In this document: positions 12,301-23,212 of the stretch, piece by piece
How the letters are laid out: each line of letters opens with the position of its first letter
Numbering within the stretch: the stretch's first letter is position 1
From: Polytrichum commune
Taxonomy: Eukaryota; Streptophyta; Polytrichopsida; Polytrichales; Polytrichaceae
DNA length: 64,000 bases
Assembly (NCBI GenBank): GCA_950295325.1
Contig: OX485803.1
Coordinates: 15,130,001-15,194,000 of the forward strand
Direction: 5' to 3'
Program-made: the position numbers and the translations under genes
Notes under the pieces: model-generated
Database searches by the model: none
What the model was told of the DNA's origin: nothing
What the model saw: only the letters and a program-made list of their open reading frames with translations

Positions 12301-15300
12301 CTGGAAGGCTTTGATTTGGGTCTTTAAGGACTCTGCAACAATCTTGGCAGGGCCTGTCAGCAGTTTTGCACATTTTGCGGATGCACGATACCACTGCTCC
12401 ACATTATTCAAGACATCCTCTGCATTGAGAAGACTCATAGGGCCCTCCAACCACTGCGGCAAAACTTTGAGGAATGCTCCAGCAGTTTCCCAACATAGAG
12501 CATAATTCTCAAACTCGCTCAAAAGCGTATCAAGCTCGGGAAACTCAGTGACCATTGCATCAAATATCTGAATCAAATATCCCACTTTCAAAATGTCGCC
12601 ATGAATAAGGCCTTGTAGAAAAAGGATCGCTTTTAAGGCTAGGTTTTAGGTACATTACTGTCACAACTCCTAGATAGTCCCTACCAGTGTTGGATTGGTA
12701 TCACCTATTTTAATATTGAGATTTAGGTTTATAAATGGAGAATTTATTACACTTTTGTTATACCGCTAGGTAAGAGGTATTTAGTATATATTCTTCATAC
12801 CATTCAGGTCTATATACCATCCAAGAACCTTCATACCTAGATAAAATTACCCTAGTATCAGTATGGTATTAGAATGGTATTGACCCAATTAATGACACAG
12901 GTATACAAAGATTTTCTCAGCCTGTGATATCCACCAAGTATCAATATTTGACTGATGCTACAATTTTAATATCGGTCAGGTAGGTAATCTTTGATACCAT
13001 TATTGATATTGCGTGTTGATACCATGCATTCACCTATATACCAGTTCAATATTGGTCTCTACTCACCACCTCGCGATTGTTGTACAGCTCAGCCCTTGCA
13101 ACAAAATCTTGAAGCTTTTCTTGAATTTCCCCAAGAATTACCACACGTTCCTCCACCGCATCAATGTCACCAAGCTTCATGAATTCATGGCACTCCTTCG
13201 ACAGGCTTTTTATATCTAATTTTAACTTCTTGACATCTCGGAAGACCTCATTTGTGAACATCACCTATTTAAATCAGAAAACGCAAGAACAAATATTACA
13301 GCTAGAAACAAAACTCCTTTTCTTCTCATCTTCAATCTGCACAACGACAAGAACATTGCCAAAGATAAGTATCATCATACCCGTGCTTGAGAAAGCCGCA
13401 TCTGAACATTTGTGTACGAATGGTCTATCTTCTGTGGCCAAGCCATGGTGATCCAATAGCAGTTATTAGGTTTCTCAGGTACTTCAAATGAAAAACGGCC
13501 CAACATAGACCATACCTGAAGCCTTCCAGATTCAGTCCCACCAACAATTTAGAATATAGAAGGATAGATGCACTATCTTACTCGAAATACAATGCAAGTA
13601 CATATACCTTACTAGCAAACTAATCAGCAAAACATGTCTTGATCTTGGTCATTGATGTCCAGTTTTCTACCATAACTTTAATTCTACCATAATTTTAGCG
13701 TATGAGCAAACATCTTATATGCTAAAACTCCTTCTGAGTTGTCACTCCTGTCCGGTTTACTGAGTCTGATTCCTCTGGCTAGTTGAGAATTTTGAACTTA
13801 CAGCTACGGAAGATTTGCATTGCTCTGCAAGGGATTTGATTGAATCCTTTGCATCCAGAACATAGTCACGCATCACAGCTAGTTGCTCCGCATTGTCTAT
13901 GGGACTGCACCACCATGTACCACACATGGAAGCTGATTCAAAAATGCAAAGTGATGACATAACAACTGTTTTTCAAGATTAACCACTCTAAATGGTTGGC
14001 ATAAGCCCTACTGCTCATTAATGACCAAAAACAGGCTATTGTTGAAGCCAAGGTTTGAGGAGCTGGTACCCATTGAGCACAGAGTCCATTTCTTCATATT
14101 GTTTGCGAAGAGCCCAATTCTTCTCTGTCGTTACTTCCATTATCTGAATCAACAGACTGGTAGCAATATGTTTTGATTTCTGGTACAGGTCATCACGAAG
14201 TGTTCCACAATCGACCACAAAGAGCCCAAAAGACACCTCCCTGTCCGAGTGGTTAAGTGCTGCATCTGCCTCCTGCTTCCCCGCCCCATAAAAGTATTAT
14301 TAGGTTTCAAGTCCCACACCCTCAGGCTCAAAAGCTCATGTTCATACTGGTTGATGCTTAAAATAGGAGATAGAAGCAATAACCTTTGAGAGCTTCCATC
14401 ACATGAGAAAGACAGATTCACTAATTTCACATGACCTATGACACCAAAGGATGCAAGGAAATTATGACGAACTCAGGGCTGATGAGGAGTGCACATGCAG
14501 CAAAGATTATGCACTTAGGAAGTGTCCAATTTGAACCAAGACCTTCAAGTGGTAGGTAATCTTCTGTTCAAACTCTTCTAAATTATGATGCTCGTCTTTC
14601 CACGTCTTCACAAACTCTTCCACCCCTATCACTGCCAAATCCTCAAACTCGGACTTGTACGACTCTCGCAAACTACTTGGTCCAGAATAGCCTTGCTCCA
14701 ATATATCCTGAGGCAAATCAATATGAGTTGAGACTCAGTACATTAATCCACCTATTTGATTCATACTTGTAATTTAGAGTTATCTTTTAACTCTATTGGA
14801 CTTTCCGTCCAGAATTGGACCCTTATAATTTACAAGTGGTTGGTTTGCATATACTCTCAATAGATTCTTTCCACTTGTGGTGCATGCTTAGACATAGTGT
14901 TTGAATTTGAAAGAAGAGCAACCCTTTTCGCTCCATTGAGGGCCAAACTCATTTTAGCACCTCTTGACGTGCCAAAATGAGTTTGACCCTCAGTGCACCA
15001 ATATAGAATGTTCTTTCAAACCTCCACAATACCTCCAAGGATTCACCAAAAACTTACTAAACACGGGAACATGAAAACAACAACTCCCGACCAGAAGTCA
15101 TGTTGAATTAGAGAATAACTCTTTTAATCCACCAAAGTAATTCATGAATGTGCTGCAAAGTGATCGAACCTTGATTATTCTTTTGGAGTCTACAACCACA
15201 GGATGATTTGCAGCAACGGCCTGAAAATAGCTAGGTACTTCCAAGTGGAACACATCCTCGAGCCTTGTCTGCAGATCTTGTATACTGCTCATGTCAGCAA

Positions 15301-18300
15301 CCATATCATCTACAAGTTGGACCACAGTTTTCTCCACTTCCAGCAACAGTGGGTAGAAAATAAAGAATTTTGTTGTCAAGAGCAGCTTAATCTTGAACAT
15401 GGGCTTACATGTGCCTCGAGCTTGTGCGACAGAAGAAGATGAAACACTATCAAACCTCCCTAAAAGGCTCCTTTGCGGCAACCTTGGTGTAAAGTAAGCC
15501 TCCCAAATCCTCCTGTACATGTGAACAGAGTTCAAAGTTATATCCTGAAGCTGCTGCCCCATGTTCAATGAAGTGCGGTAAATAAATGCCAGCATTCTCT
15601 TTCCTGCTGTTGCAACATCAACACCTTCTTTGGCTGCCCTATTCTGTTGCAGCAAGATTGTATCCTCAATCAGCATCACCACATTCGTGACCCACCTGTT
15701 CCAAATGATAAAGAATGCTGGTTCAACATGGAAGCCAAGATCTACAATCCATAATTACGTGTTATTTTGAAGAAAAACGTAACTAGAACAGATCCTTTTT
15801 TTTTTTTAGATCAAATTTTGAAAAAAATTGTAGACTCCAATGAGAGCTTTACTCTTGGCTGATGAAAAGGGATTCCACAAACTTTCATCCCTCACAACAT
15901 GATGTACCTACTAATTATGATACACAAAATAAGAAGAAATGAAACTGAACGGAGAAGGGGAGGAGAATATCATGACAAAAGAAGACTACATTGTCCTCAA
16001 GGTGTCCACAGATTTGGTCAAATGATCTATAAGCATTAATGATAAATCTCCAGGTGTCCATGGTCGAGGCTCAGTGTGAATGGCCGGACTAAGCAGCTCA
16101 ACGCCAACATCTGTTTCTACATGGAATTTCTGGATTGCTCGCAGAATCAGCTCGTCCGCAACACACAAATTGCTTGTGATTGTATTTTTCAAAGTTGGAA
16201 ATGTGATTTCACCATATAATATTGGTAAACAACCTTGACTGTAAGCCCAGATCAGCCCACAGCACTTGTTGTGTTAAACATACCTGTGTACACATCAGGC
16301 AGGCCTCAACACTAAAAGACTAACTTCCCATAATGAACATCCCTATACCACATGAAGAATGTAACTCATAAATTGCGCCACTTAGATCCTATGCTCTAGA
16401 ACCTGTGCTTCGATTGGCCTTTTGAGGAAACTTCAGCTTTAACAGGCCAATCTATGAAGTCATAGGCTTTGCAAAAACTTGTTCTTAAAGAAAAGAAACA
16501 ATTTCTATTTGGCAGCTCTTAAATGGCATTATTTGAAAGAAATGTGCATAAGCCATATCAGATCTCTTAAGAACAAGGTCGTTGTGATAATGATGAAATG
16601 TATGATTGCCTATAACAATGCTTCATACTGATGCTTTATCCTACTTCCTAATGTTTGTTAGAACTGTATGGTGCTTCCTGGTTCACCTTTTTTGATGCCG
16701 AACTATAGTTTCCACATGGTCTCGAGCAATGTAAGACTGCCATGTGGCAAAGTTTCGAGAATAATAATTCATTAAAAGCCAAAGCAGGAAGCACTCTACG
16801 ATATTGGATCAGCATTGGTCTAATGCATACAGTCACAGCACAATGTAGTTTGAATAGTTGGCTTACTCCTGGTGTGGTGTGATGTGTTCAGCTCCTCGAA
16901 AAATCTGAAGGCCAAGAAAATGTGACCGCTCTTGTTCATCAGCAATTGCATACTGGTGATGTAAAGATGCGTTTTTAACTGCCCAATTGAACGGAAATGT
17001 CCACTCCTTAACAAAGTCTGTGACTGTACTTGGGTAGCGGCGGCCCAACTCAAAATTTGCTCTACAACAAATACGAGTCTTAAAATCTTCATCATTAAGA
17101 TCAGGAATATCCATTTGAAGGGCCCCAACATACTTAGAGAGGCGCTGCAACACAATATAAGAACCCAAACATCACTAAATAGTGAGTGACAATATGATTT
17201 GCACTATACAGTGGCAATCAATTTACTTTAAGTTACTGTGATAAACTACACACTACTAGTTCTGAGAAGACTATCGAAACTACAAGGATGCTAAGTTCTG
17301 TGTACATTATATGTTTCAAATATGATACTGTCAGAAACCCATCTGTATACACACAATCGACAACTCCAAGATGTTATAATGACATTTTTCAGGACTTTGT
17401 CATGCTATGTTTGACTGTAAATCACAAGCCTGCTTCCGGATTCCAGCTATGTGCAATTATTACCATCTGGGCTTCAACCCGCGTCCTCAGTTCGAAGGCA
17501 GTCATCACTCGGGAAACAAAACCTCCTTCTCGCTCCTTGTCAAACAGCAGATTCAATCTACGACCATAAACATGGCAAGCCTTCAACTTCAGTTACTACT
17601 TCAAGTTCTGAAAGACAAATGTCACAAGGAGGACACCTACCTCAGGTTTGCTGGGGCTTGGTGGTCTGTACCTCTTAACATTTTTTGGTTTGCCGTTCGA
17701 CAGCCATTTGATAGTGTACGTATCTGTTGGTTGGTGATAGTTTATAACTTCACATGGAGCCCATTCAAAACTTCCGTCGTTTGTATAAAATTTAGACCTT
17801 GCAGTAGGTGGTCGTTCACCCTTCGCCAGTGCCTTTCCCAACACACTTGCAGAAAACATATATTCAGTGCATACTATATATACTGCACAACAGTCACCAG
17901 CAATTCTTTCAGATGACTATTATAAAGTAACATTTTATCTGAGGTTTATGTGGAATGAAATACCCTTCAATCGGGATATTATTAGGTTTCTATATCTTCA
18001 TCGTTCCAATTGTTGATTTTTTGGAGGCATCCTAGTCATGTTTGCGTAATCCACATTCAGAAGAAAACAATTTTCACAGTGGGATCACTCTACTCATCAT
18101 ATAAATATGTACTGGGCTGTTTGATTATTTGGAGCATGGTAAGCAACAGATATCATTTAATCTTTACAAACCGAAATGGGATTTAACTCTCACCTTGAGC
18201 ACATCATGGGAAGGGTGCACCAAGTCCATCTCCACACAATCAAAGAGCTCTAAAGGAACTGCAATCTTTTGAGGAGTCCCTTCCACATCTACCCAAGAAA

Positions 18301-19459
18301 GTCCATCACAGTCTGATGGCTGCACATCAGTTTCCGGGTCCGGCTTCACAACCATCATGGAGGCAGCAATGTCTTCCACCCTCAATCGATGCAGGTGATG
18401 ATACTTCAAATCTGAAAACACTTCCAGCTCCGGAGGCCGTGGTGGGTAGGTTCCTGTGTTGGTGGGGTCAAAAAATTCCACACTCCGCAGAGAGCTCCAG
18501 TCAGAGTGCTGCTGCCTTTGCAACCTGGATGGTGCACCGGGATCCTTCAATCCACTCTCTGTCATGACAAAGTGAAAATCATCCGCATACACGGATCTCC
18601 TGAACTTTCTCGATGACAAAGGTCCGGAAGAAGCTGGCCTCGATGATGATGGAGTCATCTCCGAATCACATGTGAGCCTGCCATCTTGCAATTCAAGGTG
18701 TGGAGGTTTTGACATGTCATATGACATCTTGCGTCGGTGTTTGGCACTCACTGGCCGTGGTGAGACGGCTGACTCCATAGCCGGGCTGCAGAGAATGGCT
18801 TTAGGGTAACGAACAGCCAGAACAGAAAAAACTCCATTTGAGTCAGCTATGGCGGGGCTTCTGGGTCTTGATGATGAGCTTGCTGGTGCTGCTGATGGTA
18901 CTACGGCAGGTGCAGTTTTAGGTCGAGAGATGTTGGTTCCAGAAGGCAATCCAGAGGTGTTGGAATTCATTGACCTGCCAGTTCCAGGGCCAAGAGGGAA
19001 AGGATCTGCCGCCACAGATGTATGCCATGACAAGGGAGACAAAGGGGCAGACCCATACACAGTTGGTGGCGGGAACCTGGAAATTTTGAAATTCTGTATG
19101 ACACCGGTGAAGAGTGGAGCCTTTGGTCGAGTAGAAATTAGAGAGTAACGTTGCAGGAATCGGTCTCGGGGTATTGCGGAAGTTGTCCAAGGCCGTTTAG
19201 TTGATTTGGGGTTAGGGGTCATGGTGGAACTAGACGTTGATCGCCTGGGAGCAGCAACAAATGTGGATCCGGCAGTGTGCGGACGACGATTGTTGCTGGA
19301 GGATTTTGGTGGCCATGGTGACTCAAGGTCTGCCTTCTTTGCCATTTTGTTGGCAATAGGCATGGGCGCTTTGATACCGAACCCCACCTGTGCAGGTGAT
19401 TTCCTGGGTGGTCCATATGTCTGACTTGTCACCTTGAAATTGTGCTCTTTGAGCGCCAT
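335..19459 (-). CDS. Axonemal inner-arm-type dynein heavy chain, 5' part (27 exons)
   Basis: ATP-driven microtubule motor of the flagellar axoneme, in a plant used only by motile sperm. Exons read on the minus strand: 18194-19459, 17641-17820, 16867-17144, 15990-16172, 15409-15695, 15170-15336, 14543-14707, 14070-14272, 13802-13904, 13381-13515, 13067-13264, 12301-12567, 11824-11988, 11006-11260, 10058-10341, 9606-9834, 8791-9015, 8383-8525, 7396-7574, 6289-6461, 5781-6082, 4841-5147, 3857-4171, 2407-3304, 1402-1508, 1101-1267, 335-548. All borders are GT/AG and phases match, giving 7395 nt (2465 codons) without a stop. Diagnostic motifs are [14 protein letters not shown] (linker), [10 protein letters not shown] and CFDEFNR (AAA1), GGPTGTGK and [13 protein letters not shown] (AAA3). 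A full heavy chain is about 4000 residues or more, so the C-terminal AAA4-6, stalk and tail lie beyond the left edge. A few donors are weak (GTCTTG, GTCAGC, GTCATC), so borders may move slightly. The altered AAA2 P-loop suggests a monomeric inner-arm class; the exact paralogue is uncertain. Confidence 0.93.
637..1005. mobile_element. Foldback MITE copy A in a dynein intron
   Basis: The segment folds on itself. The left arm starts near 637 (TATCCTTGCACTCAATGGAAC) and the right arm ends near 1005 with its inverted match (GAGTTAGAGGATAG). The centre is the tight hairpin CCAAACTCATTTTAGCACC / CCAAGATGAGTTTGACC around 800-860. No coding capacity. Two relatives occur at about 11430 and 14775, all inside introns of the same gene. 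Exact ends are approximate. Confidence 0.7.
1509..2406. other. Dynein intron with a dispersed-repeat copy
   Basis: This 898 bp intron between exons 2407-3304 and 1402-1508 holds a stretch (about 1690-2000) that resembles 33500-33760, sharing for example AGTGATCACATAGGCCCTCT in slightly altered form, and a piece (about 2095-2150) with ACCAAAAAGACATG shared with other copies in the window. No exon is recognisable. Confidence 0.5.
3386..3800. repeat. Three diverged tandem copies of a ~150 bp unit in an intron
   Basis: Units begin near 3386, 3542 and 3682. Each carries ACATCTGTTATCTGA or a variant, then TTGCAACAATTACA, then TTGTACAGCTCACAG, then TTGACCCACA. Spacing is about 156 and 140 bp. The array fills almost the whole intron between dynein exons 3857-4171 and 2407-3304. 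Confidence 0.75.
3857..5147 (-). other. Dynein AAA2 coding exons with altered P-loop
   Basis: Exons 4841-5147 and 3857-4171 encode AAA2. The P-loop reads [20 protein letters not shown], in which the Gly before the catalytic Lys is Ala, unlike the canonical GPTGSGKT. The Walker B region reads [13 protein letters not shown] across the next splice junction. AAA2 usually binds nucleotide without cycling, and divergent P-loops here are known in monomeric inner-arm dyneins. This supports an inner-arm class. Confidence 0.85.
5781..7574 (-). other. Dynein AAA1 (main ATPase site) coding exons
   Basis: Exons 7396-7574, 6289-6461 and 5781-6082 encode AAA1. The Walker [11 protein letters not shown] is split by the intron between the first two exons (phase 1) and restored exactly on splicing, at about residue 1637. 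Walker B is [15 protein letters not shown], and the sensor region reads [17 protein letters not shown]. All catalytic residues look intact, so this should be an active motor. A region of about 650 bp inside the preceding intron (6600-7250) resembles inserted repeat DNA. Confidence 0.92.
6600..7250. repeat. Probable inserted repeat DNA in the AAA1 intron
   Basis: The 935 bp intron between 6461 and 7396 contains a stretch of higher GC and different texture. It includes AGCTTGAGTGGTTGGGA near 6637, which resembles a tRNA A box, but I find no matching B box. It may be a degraded retroelement; identity is not established. Confidence 0.3.
7690..7800. repeat. Copy of dispersed repeat family R4 in a dynein intron
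   Basis: It shares TTGGACACCTATG, GGACACCAAAAGGACATGTG and GATGAGATTGGACATGTGCT with the copy at 49550-49720. It lies between exons 8383-8525 and 7396-7574. Confidence 0.65.
8383..13515 (-). other. Dynein linker (DHC_N2) coding exons
   Basis: The exons in this span encode the linker that swings over the AAA ring during the power stroke. Recognisable pieces are WSMLGRFSF and MAWPQKI (13381-13515), NPGMRDRHY (11824-11988), [16 protein letters not shown] (11006-11260), [19 protein letters not shown] (10058-10341), [14 protein letters not shown] and [10 protein letters not shown] (9606-9834), [15 protein letters not shown] (8791-9015) and DFDWISQLR (8383-8525). These are among the most conserved stretches of dynein heavy chains and occur in the expected order. 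Confidence 0.9.
11430..11720. mobile_element. Foldback MITE copy B in a dynein intron
   Basis: It starts near 11430 (AACATGACTTTTGGTCAGG, shared with copies A and C) and has the same central hairpin (GGGTCAAACTCATTTTGGCA / GAGTATGGCTCTCAATGAAC). It also shares GTGCATGATTGGAGGTAGTG with copy A. It is shorter and more eroded on the right. It lies in the intron between exons 11824-11988 and 11006-11260. Confidence 0.65.
14775..15123. mobile_element. Foldback MITE copy C in a dynein intron
   Basis: Best-preserved copy. The left end GAGTTATCTTTTAACTC is matched by the inverted right end GAATTAGAGAATAACTC, the arms continue through CCGTCCAGAATTGG / CCCGACCAGAAGTC, and the centre is CCAAACTCATTTTAGCACC against GTGCCAAAATGAGTTTGACC. 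The whole 350 bp could fold into one long hairpin. It lies in the intron between exons 15170-15336 and 14543-14707. Confidence 0.78.
17641..17820 (-). other. Dynein exon 2: short beta-type module (WAPCEV / YTIKW)
   Basis: This 60-codon exon contains [12 protein letters not shown] and [12 protein letters not shown], a pattern that resembles a small Tudor/SH3-like beta-barrel. Similar WxPCxVxxY motifs occur, as I recall, near the N-terminus of some inner-arm heavy chains of the DNAH1 type. The acceptor at 17820/17821 is the one that keeps phase 0 with exon 1; an AG further upstream at about 17846 would break the frame. Family assignment from this module alone is tentative. Confidence 0.6.
18194..19459 (-). 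other. Dynein exon 1: long low-complexity N-terminal extension
   Basis: The first coding exon starts at an ATG at 19457-19459 (MALKEHNFK) and runs 422 codons to a GT donor after the codons for HDVLK. Most of it is rich in Ser, Pro, Arg and Ala and looks disordered, with several Ser runs. The last 90 or so residues become acidic and more ordered (for example [20 protein letters not shown]). The start is chosen because it is the first ATG of the open frame. Long variable N-termini occur in some inner-arm heavy chains; what this one binds is unknown. Confidence 0.8.
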
Positions 19460-20948
19460 TTTGCTGTATCACACATCACACGCAATATTCATTACCCTTC
19501 CATCACCTTAAAGATGAATCTGCGAAAACTTCCAGACATTAATCAGAGACCGGCTCCATTTATGCCATCTTTGCAGCAGTGGCCTAATTTCAACCATGTG
19601 CTGATGGATTTCCATGTTCAGAAACTAATTGCATATCCGTCAGTCGAGGTCAAACAGGGTGAATGATCAGTAGCGAATTACCACCCGCTTAGGATTTGAG
19701 TCACAAGAAGAAGAGCGTCACGACCAATGCACGTTTGTGTAATGTGGTTGCCTACTGAACATTCAGTGACCTCCAAGTAGTCCATCAATGATTTAGACTT
19801 GACAGTGTAAGTGGGCTGGCAATCTCTTCAAAGAGAAAAGCAATGAAATTGATCAATACCAGTCACTACAAGTAGACAGCGCCAATTTTTCAAGGCTGTC
19901 GAGGCCATGACAAATTAACATCGAGTCTAACCTGAGAGCTATTTGAAGCTTGAACCTCTTAAGTCGTCACCACCAGCGACAGATCATAATATCCCAATTT
20001 GAGTCCTCATTCGCCACATGCCGTAGCGACTGGCCCACATACACAACATGCATCGGGCAATTGCTGAGTGCAGGGAACACATCAACCAATGTATCACCCA
20101 TGACACCATTACATTTCATCGCAGATGGACTTGGAGTGTCGAGTGCACAAGAACATCATCATTATTCGTCGACAACGGCGGGACTGGTGGAAAGTGGCCC
20201 CAGCCGGCAAACAAGGCTGTTACTTCAAGCGCCGCCTCTTGTCTTCAACTCCATTCCGTCATGTGTCCAATTTCACAAACGCATTTGTTATCTGTAAGGG
20301 AGAAGCCCTAATAATGGATCATAACGAGATGTAAAATTGCAGAGGAGAGATCTTACATGGTGGAAAGGGCTACTCAAGAACTTCGAAATTTAATATGTCT
20401 ACAGTACATCAGCCCAAGTAAAATGTGCTCTTGGATCTTGTCTTCTCTAAATCTACCCCTTCGCTGATTTCGTCATGCTGGAACTCAAATATTAGACACA
20501 AATTGCTGATGTGCAAGTCAACAAATAATTTCATTTACATTGCATTTCAAAAGACAAATTCACTCCTTCAAATAAGGACAGTGGGCGTCACTCCACAACA
20601 GTTTGAAGTTCCAAGTTCCTCACATAGTTGGGCAGGGGCAATGAGTGCCTATAATCCAGCACAATGAAGTCTAGCCAGATGACAAACTTGCTAAGGGCAT
20701 ATCATGCAATCAAGATCAATCCCTTGGACGGTTGACATGTTTCGCATTAGAGATGAGTATAACCCAAATGAACTTCTCGTTGTTAAGATCTGCAGGAAAT
20801 ATTCTCCCACAAGGCTAGATTTGATGAACAATCCTGGATGAATGTGGACTCAAATTGGCTCACTGAATTATATAACAACCTGCCTCATTAAAGCACTATA
20901 ATTATTTTTTGAACTGCACATGTCAAGTTGATATATAATAACAATTAG
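19460..20948. other. Intergenic spacer between the sigma factor and dynein genes
   Basis: Both neighbours run on the minus strand, so this 1.5 kb should hold the 3' end of the sigma transcript and the promoter and 5' leader of the dynein gene. Several small overlapping plus-strand frames at 19950-20334 have no family features and look like chance. I see no clear TATA box or RNA gene. Confidence 0.5.
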
Positions 20949-23173
20949 CTAACTTTTCACGTCTAAGTACTCTCGTAAAACACCATTTCGGCCTGGCTGT
21001 CGGAGCTTCCGCATAGCTTTTGCCTCAATTTGTCTTATACGTTCTCTAGTCACCTTAAATACATTGCCTATTTCTTCTAATGTTTTAGATCGACCGTCAT
21101 CTAACCCATACCGAAGTCTCAGTACCTCCTTCTCCCTGGGATTCAATGTGCTGAGAACACCTTCAAGGTCTTGTTTCAGCAACTGCTTTACAATAGCCTC
21201 CTCAGGGGATTCCACATCTTTATCTGGAACCAATTCCTGCAACAAAACAGACATCATTAGATGGACTGATAAAGAAAATATCATCTCAGGCAGTCAAAGA
21301 TCGTAAAGGACATGTGTTCAAAGTATTCACATGACCCAACTCCATGTTAGACAAGCTGGAATGTTGGTCGATGTGTAGAGCGGAATACTTGATAAATATG
21401 CAACCAATAGGAGAAACCACTACCTAAATCGTAATTCTTACCCCAATGGTTGTGTCCTTCTCTTTACCAATGGGCCTTTCCATTGATGTTGGAGCCCTAG
21501 CCGACTTCACTACAGTTCTCAGTTTCTCAACAGTCATGCCAACCAATTCGGCCACTTCTTCATCCCTTGCTGTCCGCCCATGCTCCTGGGACAGCATCTT
21601 CTTAGCTTTGTTGATACGTGATATAACCTCATATAAATGAATCTGATCAACCAAACAGCAGGTCAATAATTCATGTCAAAGACAGCAACATGATTCCCTC
21701 AGATGGAGAACGCACCCACTTTCAAATAATGTCAATGCTTCAAGATTTGCCCAACCATTGCAATCACAAGTGAGGGTCCAGATCTTATGCCAGAAGACAT
21801 TGAGAATTTGTTTCACAACATAAAATGTTAATGACTCACAAGGACCTTAACACTCCCATCTTTCCCTCAAACATGTCCACAACCCAGTATTGATTTGCCA
21901 AACATGTGTTCTAGAAACAATGCCACATACTCAAGTCATGCCTGAATGACCACAAAAACTAAGAACAAGCAAGGGGAAGCACCACTTACTGGTAAACGAA
22001 TGGTTCTAGATTGATCAGCAATTGCTCGCGTTACAGCCTGCCTAATCCACCAATGAGCATAAGTGCTGAATTTAAAACCCTTAGTCGGATCAAATTTCTC
22101 AGCGCCCCTTATTAATCCCATGCTTCCTTCCTGTGATTTGTGTGGCATCCATCCAAACACTCAGACTTCGAAACAACCCATATCAATCAACAACCCTTAA
22201 TCTATACTACCAAGCATGTGTCCTATTCAATCCCCAGAAAATCAGCCATAAGTTTTGATGCACCCATGTGGCATCTAACTAACAGAATGGTAAGAGTGTC
22301 CTTGATGAGAACATAAAGAACATATCATCTTCATAAAAAAAACCCAATGCAGTCTAGGTTTGTTACAAACCTGAATTAAATCTTGAAGGGTCATGCCTCG
22401 GCCCTGGTAATTTTTTGCGATGGAGACAACTAGCCGCAGGTTTGAGTTCACCATCTTATCCTTGGAAAGCCGACCCTCTTTTATACGTAATTCAAATGCA
22501 TTTTGTTCCATACCAACTGCTCGACTCCATTCCCCAATGGTAGGTTCCCTTCCAATCTCTTGCATAAGGTCATCCCGAACTCTCTCCAGTGCCAATAAAT
22601 CCTGATTTTAGAGACATCAATATTAGTTCCCAATATTTGATTCTCACGATGCAGATATAATCAACTGAGATGTGCAGAGAATCCACATAGGGTTTATCCA
22701 CAACCTCAGCCACAAGTGGTTCTCACAAACCCAAACATATCCAATCTTATCTTAAACCCAAAGCCTCCCTTAAAAGCAGTAAGGGAAGACCGAACACCTG
22801 TATTCCCCTCGACAATTCAACTTCTTCTGATGCTGTGAGCAACTTAGTCTTTCCAATATCCCGCAAGTATGAGCGTATCGGATCCGAAGGATCCTGTGCA
22901 AACTGGGGCTTCCGGGGCTTTTGCGCCACGGGAGCAGATGCAATTGAAGCTGCAACTTTCTCTGCTTTCTCAAGAGCCCGCTCCCTCCTTTGCAACCTCT
23001 CTCCTCTACGCTTGGACCTTACCGTCACGTTGAGGCCAGTCCTCCGAGGTTCAACCACAGTTGGCTCAGTTACTAACGAATCTGCAGAAAAACACATCCC
23101 TTTAGTTCACAAACCCAAATCTGGGTAACTCCTTTGAAAGAAAGGAAAAAATTATCTATTAAACCCCAAAAAA

Positions 23174-23212
<39 letters not shown>

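Noticed and set aside
14240-14310. tRNA-Leu/Ser-like A box (TCCGAGTGGTTAAG) and a weak B box on the plus strand
   Set aside because: The A box lies within the coding exon 14070-14272, whose frame fits dynein. The B-like box has an extra base and the spacing is too long, and no cloverleaf could be drawn.
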